Source: Malania oleifera (Eukaryota; Streptophyta; Magnoliopsida; Santalales; Ximeniaceae). From it: a DNA stretch of 64,000 nt. The translations under genes were made by a program, and so were the position numbers. Under the pieces are notes generated by a model. It was given only the letters and a program-made list of their open reading frames with translations, was not told the DNA's origin and made no database searches. Every line of letters begins with the position of its first letter. The stretch's first letter is position 1. The stretch covers positions 19,248,095 to 19,312,094 of the forward strand of contig NC_080422.1 in assembly GCF_029873635.1 (NCBI RefSeq). The letters are read 5' to 3'. Shown here piece by piece: positions 10,268-20,445 of the stretch.

Positions 10268-11920
10268 TGTTGACTTTTTGAGTCCTATTTCTTTTTGATA
10301 ATGACAAATCATATGCATCTCATTTGCGCGTTTAGTGTATAAATAGATTTATATTTCAGAAGGCACAAATAGTCAATGTACTATGGAAGTCATGGGGTAC
10401 TTAAAGCACATATCACCTAACTTATTACATGGAAATTGAAGAGCAAAAAGTGAAGACATTAATTGTTTCAGTTGTAATGCATTTAGATTAATTTGTATAA
10501 GCATGTCTTACTTGATTTGATGGAAAACTCAATAATGACCATAAATTGACCCTAGGATATCAAATTTTTCATGAAAAACCTTTCACCGAAAGAGTTATAG
10601 AAAAGGCTTGAAATGATTTTCAAGTCAAAAGAAGGCTTTTTAGCATGAAAAAAAATAGGGGAATCGTCAACTAATGTGGTGTTTTCGTTGACTAATAAAA
10701 CTAGTAGCCTTATCGAGTTTCTACCCATGCCAATCGTCGACGAATGGCATTGAATCGTCGATGAAAGGACATGACTCGTTGACGAATGAGTTTGACTCAT
10801 CGACGAATTTTTCCAGTAGTCATAACAAGTTCTCAGCCTAAGTGACTCGTCTACGAATAAGGGTTATTCGTTGACGACTCAGGGTGACTCGTCGACGATT
10901 CGCATTGAGAACTAACGCAAACGACTAGAAAATGACCATAAAATTCAAATTTACTATTATAAGAATAGCCAAACAGTCACTTGGGGCCTTTGCCTATAAA
11001 TACCAAGCCTAAAGCCCTAAAAACAACTTTTGCCAATATATTTTCATACTCTACCATATTTGGGCATTTCTTATACTCATTTTCTCAAAAATCAAAGAGC
11101 ATCTTACTCTTATCTTCTCTTCATTGTAAAAATCTTTTTGGGAGCAAATCCATAGTTTCTCCTACTCTTTTCTTTGAAAATATTTTATGGAGAAACCATC
11201 TATATTGCTAGTGAATCTTTGAGCATTTTTATATCTCATTTGCAAGATTCAAAAGCTCATTTAATCTCTTCATTGCAAAAATTATTTTGAGAGCAAAACC
11301 CTAACTTCTCATACACTTTCTTTTGAAAAATATTTTTTGTGGAGAAATCAAATTACAATTGATTCTTTGAGCATTTATTATTATACACATTTACTCACTC
11401 AAAGATTATTTACTCTCACCTACTCTCATTTATTTCAAAAATATTTTTGAGAGAGAAACCCTAACTCTATTGAGCTTAAATCATATTTTGTGAGAGTGCA
11501 TTAGTTTTTCATTGTACAAACTAGCTTATTGAAGAAGCATTTTATTGTACTCAAAATTCTTATTCTCATTTGTATTTGCGGTTTGAGTTTTGAACTGTGC
11601 CAAATGACGGCATATCGTTTAGAGAGGTGGCTCCGCCTATAAGGAGTGGTGTAACGAGTGGCTCCGCCCTATTGAAGAAGTGTGTATAAGGTGGCTCCGC
11701 CTTGTTTGAAGGAGTGTATAGTGGAAATTTTTAAGGGGTTGGCATGAGGTGAGGACGTAGGCGAGGATAGCCAAACCTCATAAAAATCTCCGTGTTTGCA
11801 TTCTCTTTCCCTACTCTCATTTATATTTTCGCACTTGTATGTTTACATTTAATTATTGTGTATGCTTGAGATATACTGTTGAGAATGTTTGAAAAACTCT
11901 AGGCTTGAGATAATGTGGTT
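10268..11920 (+). mobile_element. Sirevirus-like LTR 1, 3'-truncated
   Basis: It begins TGTTGACTTTTTGAGTCC, the same start as the LTRs at 17141 and 22789. It carries a TATA box in the phrase TGCCTATAAATACC (about 10991-11004). A palindrome array lies upstream and CTCCGCC repeats downstream (11626-11702), followed by a conserved GAGGACGTAGGCGAGG block near 11752. It stops after CTTGAGATAATGTGG. The last roughly 110 bp present in the copy at 22789-24520 are missing, as are the primer binding site and the start of gag. Confidence 0.85.
10663..10902 (+). promoter_or_regulatory. Array of TCGTCGACGA-type palindromes upstream of the LTR TATA box
   Basis: About nine copies or near-copies of the palindrome TCGTCGACGA (variants TCGTTGACGA, TCATCGACGA, TCGTCTACGA) lie in 240 bases and end about 90 bp before the TATA box. 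The same array occurs in the LTRs at 17141 and 22789. Position suggests a U3 cis-regulatory or hairpin-forming region; function is inferred only. Confidence 0.7.
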
Positions 11921-12050
11921 GGCCAGCCGTACCCACAGCCAACACGTAGGAGGTAAATCCGGATGTGTAGTGCAAGCAGCAGATTTCAAACCCCAGATCC
12001 ACCATTGGAAGTGGCCTTTTGGGACAAATCCTTACCACCTGAACATACTC
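11921..12050 (-). mobile_element. SINE-like patch at the LTR-gag junction, copy 1
   Basis: On the minus strand this reads like a tRNA-derived head: GTGGTAAGGATTTGTCCC, then a pol III B-box-like site. The B box is clearer in copy 2, as GGTTCGAAACC. It replaces the LTR end, primer binding site and first part of gag expected here. Target duplications could not be defined. Confidence 0.4.
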
Positions 12051-12058
12051 CTAGGGGC

Positions 12059-13545
12059 AAGGGAGATTATATACCTGTGACAACTATTGAAGGAAAAAGT
12101 GTTCCTAAAGCTGAAGATGATTTTAGTGAAAATGACATGAAGTTGGTACGAGTAAATGCTAGTGCTATGATCCTTTATACTGTGCATTAGATACAAATGA
12201 ATTTAATAGAATCATGCCATGTAAAACTGCTAAGGAGATTTAGGATAAACTAGAAATAACATATGAAGGAACTAAAGATGTGAAGAATAGTCATTTAGAT
12301 ATGCTTACTAGTGAATATGAGGCTTTCAAAATGACTTCCAATGAATCTATACAATCCATGTACACTAGATTCACAAACATTACTAATTCTCTAAATGCTC
12401 TTAGCAAAACATATCCTACTTATGAAATGATCAGGAAGGTACTCCAAGGATTACCTCCAATCTGGGAGCCAAAAGCAACAACCATAGTTAAAGGGAGAGA
12501 TTTGACGCTGGACAAGCTCATTGGATCCCTCATCACGTACGAAATGGCGATCAATGAGAGGATAAACAAGCAGAGCAAAATAAAGAAAATTACAGCTCTC
12601 AAAACTTCAACAAGTAGCTCCAATGAGGAAATTTATGGGGACTCTGAAGAGGACATGACCCTGCTGACTAGAAACTTCAGCAAGTTCTTTAAAAAGAATG
12701 AGAGATTTGCTAGAAAATATCGGGGCTCATGAATAGAAAGAGGAGAGTCGAGTAAGAGAAAATAGAAGTCAGATACTCTGACGTGCTACAACTGCAAAGA
12801 AGTTGGCCACATCAGCCAGGAGTGCCCATTACTCAAGGACTCCGAAAAGAAAAAGAAGGCCATGAAAGCCATCTCTTAGGACAAACATAGTTTCAACAGT
12901 TCTGACAGTGACTCCAGTGACAATGAAGTTGCTAACTTATGCCTAATGGCAGACAACGATCATGAGTTAGAATCATCTTGTTTTGTTTCTTCGTATTATT
13001 CTAGTGATGATTATGATGATAGTAGGATGCCTACATATGAAGAATTGTAGATGGAGTATCTTAGGGTTCATAAAGTGCTTGAGAAAATAACTAAAAAGAA
13101 CACTAATTTGAAAAATAAAAATAAATAATGGTCAAAGGTGTTAGAAAATTTTAAGGGGTCTCATTCCACTTTAATAAAAGAAAAGGATTTGAAATTTGAA
13201 AGTTTGGAAAGAAAACTAGAATATGACTCTAAAATTATTTATAAATTTACAGAAGGCAAAAACAATTTTGAAAAACTCCTTGGTGCCCAAAGAAAATCTT
13301 TAGACAAGGAAGGAATTTGTTTTAATGGAAAAGAAAATATGAAACAGAAAAATCTATACATGGGATACTTTGTAAGGGAATCAAAATCTCATACTCCCTC
13401 TAAAGTTTCTTATTTACATACCACATGCTTTATGTGTAAGAGGAAATGCCACATTAAATTTGACTGTCCTTTCAAAAATAAGGACACTAATCTAAGATGG
13501 TCTGGAGAGTCAAAGAACCACCAGTTACTAACCCGTTAAGAGTCA
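12059..13545 (+). pseudogene. Sirevirus-type gag, disrupted, copy 1
   Basis: The translation starts inside gag at GDYIPVTTIEGKSVPK. The capsid-like UBN2 region follows (TYEGTKDVK, MLTSEYEAFKM, TRFTNITNSL, LQGLPPIWEPKATTI). A CCHC zinc knuckle comes next (CYNCKEVGHISQEC, near 12785). After that there is a Lys/Glu-rich coiled coil and a second knuckle (CFMCKRKCHIKFDC, near 13428) whose Gly is replaced by Cys. This copy has its own 2-bp deletion near 12170 and a TAG at about 12242. It shares TAG 12877-12879 and TAA 13126-13128 with copy 2. No protease, integrase or reverse transcriptase follows. Confidence 0.85.
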
Positions 13546-15134
13546 AGGAAAAATGGGTACTAAAACGAATTATATAATTTTTAGATTTGTTTTTACTTAG
13601 ATCTTAGGATTGGTTATTCAACAAAAGGGGATGTAATGACTATGTACTTGGTTAGTGGTTAGTGCTTAAAAAGTCAAAACCTAGTGTAAGATTTTACTAC
13701 ACTAAGGTTCATTTGAAAATCAAGCCAATATAAAAAATTCAAGTAATATATCCAATATAATCGCTAAACGTATATGTCTTTATGATTGGTTAAAATATGA
13801 AAATATTGGCTATTGCATGCTAACCTTGAACTGGAAGGGAATGAAATAATATTTGCTTGAATGGGACATGAGTCTCCACACAAATCCCTTCCAATGGACA
13901 AAGGTGTCTTTATTAGTTGGATAATTCTGAATCATTTACTTATGCTAAAATGTGAATATCTAAAGTATAGCATACTTTGTCTATTGCACAAGATTAAACT
14001 TTAAGGAATTAATCATTTTATTCATCTTACCCTGAACTCATCTTGAAATATTAATGATTGATCAAATTCAAGGGCATTCAAAACTCATCCTCAAATTATT
14101 AAATCTAGTCATCACTAAATATCAAACTCTTTAATGAATCCTTCACGATCATAAGCATTGATTACTATAATAATTTTTTTAACTCTGTCCATGCCTAATA
14201 AAATCCCTCCATGATCAAATTAGAAGCATCCCCTTTTAATGATTTATCACCTGGATGCTAATCAGGGTAGTAACACCAAAGAAATTCAAAGAGAAGCTAT
14301 CTTGACAAAGGACAAATCAGCTTTGTATCTAATAATTTACCTTGTTAAGATGATTGTTAAACAAAAGCTTCTAAGGGCTTGACTGAATACTAAGCAAAAT
14401 TCAATCTTCATTCAATTGCTTCATTATGTATTCTGTTATAAACATATTCTAGAGCTGTTGACTTTCCACATTTTTTGAATGAACATCTTTAGAGGAAAAT
14501 ATTTAAATATGTACTCTGGAATAATGATAGTGGAAAGATTTATTGATATTTTTAAGAGATGAGCTAACTTAGTATGATCCTTAACTCTCTACTGATATAA
14601 CAAAAGAACAACCCGTTATCAAATACTTGGTAAATCTTTACAAAGATAAGGTGTCGCTTTGAGAGTCAAATATGAAATCTTATAGGATAGACGAAAGTCT
14701 TTTGGATCCTAATTCTCATTAAAATCTCAAAGCAATGATGGGTTCTCTAAGATGTATACTCATGCTAATCCAAGAACCCTCACTCAACCATGAACTTCAA
14801 GTGTTAGTGCAATATAATGTGGTTTGAACATTCACAACATATGGTTGACTCAAAAGGGGAGAAAAAAATTCATCTGCACACTCCTCTAAATTCATTGTTC
14901 TTCAAAGAGTAGTTATTCATACTCCCTTCATTAGCTATCAACTTATAATCAAATCAATTAGAGCTTTATATCCTTAAAATGGCAGTGTTAAGCTAGAATG
15001 ATTGTAATAGCTTTCAATCTAGAAGAAGACAAAAAATTTAAGGAGACCTACGCACAAGTAGTTAAAATGGAAATCCATTCAAACTTTAATCACTTATAAG
15101 AAAAGAAGCAAAATTGGCTGGCCACATTGAAGAA
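13546..15134 (+). other. Non-coding internal region of the gag-only element, copy 1
   Basis: No pol domain could be read in any frame. The sequence aligns with 20450-22007. A purine tract near 14858 (AAAAGGGGAGAAAAAA) resembles the polypurine tracts common near the 3' end of Sireviruses. Confidence 0.6.
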
Positions 15135-15260
15135 ATATTGTTTGAAACTTTTTGGTCATTCAAGTCTACACATTCAAAGCCAAAGTTAAGTTATTGAAAA
15201 ATTTAGAGCACTTGGGTAAGAATTTGAAGCATAAAAAAGGTGGGTGAGGGAGAACATAAT

Positions 15261-15772
15261 TGTGACGACCTGCTTAATTTTCACATTTTTTTCCCCATAA
15301 TAAAGTAAAATCAATATCACCAATCTCAGCAGATCATAGTCCACCTAGACCCGTGGGTACCAGGAATATATCAGAACATATAGTAGAAGCCTAAGCAGCA
15401 GGAAACATACAATCATATACATCTCATTATATCATACATCACAATACCAGAGTTACTACAATCACTGTATATATATATATATACATAACACTCAACCCAA
15501 AAAGATGTCTTAGGGTCATTTACACAAAATACATCTGACTCTATCAAAATACTTACCCTTCTGGAAGGGTAAACCAATCGTACTAGATCAGTGGGGCTTT
15601 ACCCGCTCTCCTATCAGGAGCTCCTGAAATATTTATGAAATTCGGGGTAAGACACCTCTTAGTAAGGGAAATAAACTAATACCAGTGTGTGACAACATGA
15701 ATATTCTGTATTATACATATACCATACAGAACATATTCAGTAACTCTTTTGTCAAATCTGGGAAAACATATA
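15261..15772. mobile_element. Fragment of an unrelated LTR, possibly Ty3/gypsy
   Basis: This stretch separates the two copies of the segmental duplication and is absent from both. It opens with TGTGACGACCTGCTTAATT, a start typical of some plant gypsy LTRs, and includes an (AT)n run near 15470. It ends abruptly where copy 2 begins. No internal coding region is attached. The assignment rests on the start motif alone. Confidence 0.35.
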
Positions 15773-16056
15773 TCTCTAGATGGATGTTGTACGAGTCTAT
15801 TTGTTATGTGCAACTAAGTTTTTAACATAAAAAAGAAAGAAATTCAATTAATGGACTAATTATTTACCAAATTATGGGTCTTCATAAATATTAGTCATAA
15901 TAGTAATGCCATATTATCTTTATTTATTTATTTATTTATCCCTATTTATCATCCTTGCACTATGTATAATCTCAATAGATAACTCATTTTATGAACCTTC
16001 CAAAAAATAGTGAATTATGTGCCAAGATGGAAGATTATAGACGATGAGACAATAAA

Positions 16057-16398
16057 TATTAATGTATGTCCAGTCCCACATCGTTTCTGTGAGCAGTTCT
16101 AAAGTCAGTATAAGATCCTCTTAACCCTCTCTCCTTAATGCCTAGGTTTTGAGGATGGGCTCTCTAACATGGTATTAGAGTTGAGCCTTGGGCTACTTAA
16201 CTCCTCTGTGGGTTGAACTTCTCCTCGTCTCATTTCCCCTCATGGGCTCTCCTTGCCTCATTTCCTCCATGGGTTTGAGGGAGAGTATTAATGTACATCC
16301 AGTCCTATATTGTCTCTATGAGCAGTTCCAAAACTAGTATAAGATTCTTTTAGCCCTCTCTCCTTAATACCTAGGTTTTGAGGATGAACTCTCTAACA
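16057..16398 (+). mobile_element. TRIM, copy 2
   Basis: Duplicate of the 9190-9530 element. LTRs are at 16057-16169 and 16286-16398, with target duplication ATAAA at 16052-16056 and 16399-16403. The primer binding site has decayed to TGGTATTAGAG (16170-16180). Sharing the same flanks as copy 1, it was duplicated with its host DNA and did not insert independently. Confidence 0.85.
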
Positions 16399-17140
16399 AT
16401 AAATGATAAAAATGGAGATGATAATAATAAAACATTTCTAATTATAAAAAGTGATTACAAAGAATAAATTTAACATATGCTATATCATTTCTCATAGTAT
16501 CATTGTTCAAGATAACACACTAAATGTACTTTTTTAAGAAAATGTAAAAAAATATATTAAAAATAGTTCTAAATCCTACCAGGTCGTAGCCCTAAAGTTT
16601 ATGTTTTTAAAAATAATCTACATTTTTTTCTTAAAAAAATAAACTGAGCTAAGTAAGATTCTATGTCAAGATCTTGAATGCTCAAAGTATGAACAAAGAC
16701 TAGTGAGGGTTTTTGGTGGGGGAGGGGGTTGAAATAGCATTGTTGACACAAAAAATGACAGAAGTTTCAATATATAGTTGTAGTAAATTCAACTTGAATT
16801 TATTATATTCAAGTAAGATTTGCTTATGAGTCGGACTAAGATTCAGTAACCGCAACCTAATCAGTAAATATAGGTTTAGGCTTCAATTTGAGAAATAGAT
16901 TTGCATACTGAAAAATAATTTCATCGGCATTTGAAACTATGAATTTTCAATTTAAATTTTAAAGCACATGAATTTAGATAAAACATAATATAAATTAATT
17001 AATTATACTATATATGTTTTTTTTTTTTTCAATTTCATACAAATTCCAACTCCATATAACATCCAAACATAACTAAAAGTGTCTAGCTTTGATTTTCCTT
17101 TTCATATTTTATCATTGTTTGGACAACTCAAAACCCTAAT

Positions 17141-18796
17141 TGTTGACTTTTTGAGTCCTATTCTATTTTAATTATGACAAATCATATGCATCTCCTTTGT
17201 GCGTTTAGTGTATAAACAGATTTATTTTTCAGAAGGGACAAATAGTCAATGCAATATGGAAGCCATGGGGCACTTAAAGAACATATCACCTGGCTTATTA
17301 CATGGAAATTGAAGAGCAAAGAGTGAAGACATTAATTGTTTCAGTTGTAATGCATTTAGATTAATTTGTATGTGCATGTCTTACTTGATCTGATGCAAAG
17401 CTCAATAACGACCATAGACTGACCCTAGGATATTAAACTTTTCATGGAAAACCTTTCACCAAAAGAGTTATAACTTATACAAAAGGCTTGAAATGATTTT
17501 CAAGTCAAAAGAAGGCTTTTTAGTATGAAAAAAACAAGGGAATCGTCGACTAATGTGGTGTTTTCATCGACTAATAAAACCAGTAGCCTTATCGAGTTTC
17601 TGCCCATGCCAATCGTCGATGAATGGCATTGAATCATCGACGAATGGGCATGACTCGTCGACGAATGGGTTTGACTCGTCGACGAATTTGTCCAATAGCC
17701 ATAATGAGTTCTCAGCCTAGGTGACTCGTCTATGAATGAGGGTTATTCATTGATGACTCAGGGTGACTCGTCAACGATTTGCATTGAGAACTAACACAAA
17801 CGACCATAAAATTCAAATTTATTATTATAATAATAGCCAAACAGTCACTTGGGTTCTTTGCCTATAAATACCAAGCCCAAAACCCTAAAAACAACTTTTG
17901 CCAATATATTTTCATACTCTACCATATTTGGGCATTTTTTATACTCATTTTCTCAAAATCAAAGAGCATTTTACTCTCATCTTCTTTTCATTGTAAAAAT
18001 CTTTTTGAGAGCAAATCCATAGTTTCTCCTACTCTTTTCTTTGAAAATATTGTTTGGAGAAACCATCTATTGCCAGTGAATCTTTGAGCATTTTTATATC
18101 TCATTTGCAAGATTCAAAAGCTCATTTAATCTCTTGATTGCAAAAATTATTTTGAGAGCAAAACCCTAACTTCTCCTATACTTTCTTTTGAAAAATATTT
18201 TTACGGAGAAATCATTTATTACATTTGAGTCTTTGAGCATTTATTATTATACACATTTACTCACTCAATTATCATTTACTCTCATCTACTCTCATTTATT
18301 TCAAAAATATTTTTGAGATAGAAACCCTAACTCTATTGAGCTTAAATCATATCTTGCGAGAGTGTATTAGTTTTTCATTGTACAAACTAGCTTATTGAAG
18401 AAGCATTTTATTGTACTCAAAATTATTATTCTCATTTGTATTTGTAGTCTGGGTTTTGAACCGTGCCAACCGAGGGCATATCGTTTGGAGAGGTGGCTCT
18501 GCCTATAAAGAATGGTGTAAAAGGTGGCTCTGCCCTATTGAAGGAGTGTGTATAAGGTGGCTCCGCCTTGTTTGAAGGAGTGTATAGTGGAAATCCTTAA
18601 GGGGTTGGCTTGAGGCAAGGACATAGGCGAGGATAGCCAAACCTCGTAAAAATCTCCGTGTTTGCATTCTCTTTCCCTACTCTCATTTACATTTCTGCAC
18701 TTGTATGTTTACATTTAATTTGTGGTAATTATTGTGTATGCTTGAGATATACTGTTGAGATTGTTTGAAAAACTCTAGGCTTGAGATAGTGTGATT
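17141..18796 (+). mobile_element. Sirevirus-like LTR 2, 3'-truncated
   Basis: Same start, palindrome array (about 17540-17781), TATA phrase GCCTATAAATACC (from 17861), CTCCGCC repeats and truncation point as LTR 1. It acts as the left LTR of the element whose right LTR is at 22789-24520. The array and TATA context are conserved despite point changes. Confidence 0.85.
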
Positions 18797-18930
18797 GGCC
18801 AGCCATACCCACAGCCAACACGTAGGAGGTAAATCCAGATGTGTGGTGCAAGCAGCAGGTTTCGAACCCCAAATCCACCGTTGTAAGCGACCTTTTGGGA
18901 CAAATCCTTACCACCTAACCATATTCCTAA
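18797..18930 (-). mobile_element. SINE-like patch at the LTR-gag junction, copy 2
   Basis: The minus strand carries GGTTAGGTGGTAAGG, then GGGGTTCGAAACC, matching the pol III B-box consensus GGTTCGANNCC. Spacing and order fit a tRNA-derived SINE head. As in copy 1, it sits exactly where the LTR end, primer binding site and gag start should be. Confidence 0.45.
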
Positions 18931-18934
18931 GGGC

Positions 18935-20445
18935 AAGGGAGATTATATACTTGTGACAACTGTTGAAGGCAAAAGTGTTCCTAAAGCTGAAGATGATTTT
19001 AGTGAAAATGACATGAAGTTAGTCCAAGTAAATGCTAGTGCTATGATTGCTTTATACTGTGCATTAGATGCAAATGAATTTAATAGAATCATGGCATGTA
19101 AAACTTCTAAGGAGATTTGGGATAAACTAGAAATAACATATGAAGGAACTAAGGATGTGAAGAATAGTCGTATAGATATGCTTACTAGTGAATATGAGGC
19201 TTTCAAAATGACTTCCAATGAATCTATACAATTCATGTACACTAGATTCATACACATTACTAATTCTCTAAATGCTCTTAGCAAAACATATCCTACTTAT
19301 GAAATGATCAGGAAGATACTTCGAGGATTACCTCCAGTCTGGGAGCCAAAAGCAACGACCATAGTTGAAGGGAGAGATTTGAAAGCAATAACGTTGGACA
19401 AGTCATTGGATCCCTCATCACATACGAAATGGCGATCAATGAGAGGATAAACAAGCAAAGCAAAACAAAGAAAATTACAGCTCTCAAAACTTCAGCAAGT
19501 AGCTTTAGTGAGGAAATTTATGAGGACTCCGAAGAGGACATGACCTTGCTAACTAGAAACTTCAGCAAGTTCTTTAAAAAGAACGAGAGATCTGCCAGAA
19601 AATATCGGGGCTCGCGAATAGAAAAAGGAGAGTCGAGTAAGAGAAAACAGAAGTTAGATACTCTAACGTGCTACAACTGCAAAGAAGTTGGCCACATCAA
19701 GCTGGAGTGCCCATTACACAAGAAAGACTCCAAAAAGAAAAAGAAGGCCATGAAAGCCATCTCTTAGGACAAACATAGTTCTAGCAGTTCTGATAGCGAC
19801 TCCAGTGACAATGAAGTTGCTAACTTATGCCCAATGACACACAACGATCATGAGGTAGAATCATCTTGTTCTGTTTTTTCGTATTATTCTAGTGATGATT
19901 ATGATGATAATAGGATGCCTACATATGAAGACTTGCAGATGGAGTATCTTAGGGTTCATAAAGTGCTTGAGAAAATAACTAAAAAGAACACTAATTTGAA
20001 AAATAAAAATAAATAATGGTCAAAGGTGTTAGAAAATTTTAAGGGGTCTCATTCCACTTTGATAAAAGAAAAGGATTTGAAAATTGAAAGTTTGGAAAGA
20101 AAACTAGAAGATAACTCTAAAATTATTTAAAAATTTATAGAAGGCCAAAACAATTTTGAAAAAATCCTTGGTGCTCAAAGAAAATCTTTAGACAAGGAAA
20201 GAATTGGTTTTAATGGAAAAGAAAATACAAAATAGAAAAATCTATACATGGGATACTTTGTAAGGGAATCAAAATCTCATACTTCCTCTAAAGTTTCTTA
20301 TTTACATACCACATGCTTTATGTGTAAGAGGAAAGGCCACATTAAATTTGACTGTCCTTTCAAAAATAAGGACACTAATCTAAGATGGTCTGGAGAGTCA
20401 AAGAACCACCAGTTACTAACCCCTTAGGAGTCATGGAAAAATGGG
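18935..20445 (+). pseudogene. Sirevirus-type gag, disrupted, copy 2
   Basis: This is the better preserved of the two gag copies. The UBN2-like region is open from about 18953 to 19450, then a 1-bp deletion near 19405 shifts the frame, which resumes at 19429-19767. The first zinc knuckle is CYNCKEVGHIKLEC (near 19668). TAG at 19765-19767 and TAA at 20014-20016 interrupt the chain at the same codons as in copy 1. The second knuckle CFMCKRKGHIKFDC (near 20322) is complete. The frame ends near KWVPKRII, the point where Sirevirus pol normally continues, but no pol follows. Confidence 0.85.

Larger units (their letters stand above)
8911..15134 (+). repeat. Tandem segmental duplication, copy 1
   Basis: From TCTCTAGATGGAT at 8911 to GCCACATTGAAGA near 15134, this block aligns co-linearly with 15773-22007 in the same orientation, at roughly 95 percent identity by eye. 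The shared block includes a TRIM, plain flanking DNA, a Sirevirus-like LTR and its gag region. The duplication therefore copied host flank and transposons together. Confidence 0.9.

Noticed and set aside
10663..10902. Regularly repeated palindromes as a CRISPR-like array
   Set aside because: Spacing is irregular, units are degenerate, the host is a plant, and the array sits in an LTR promoter.
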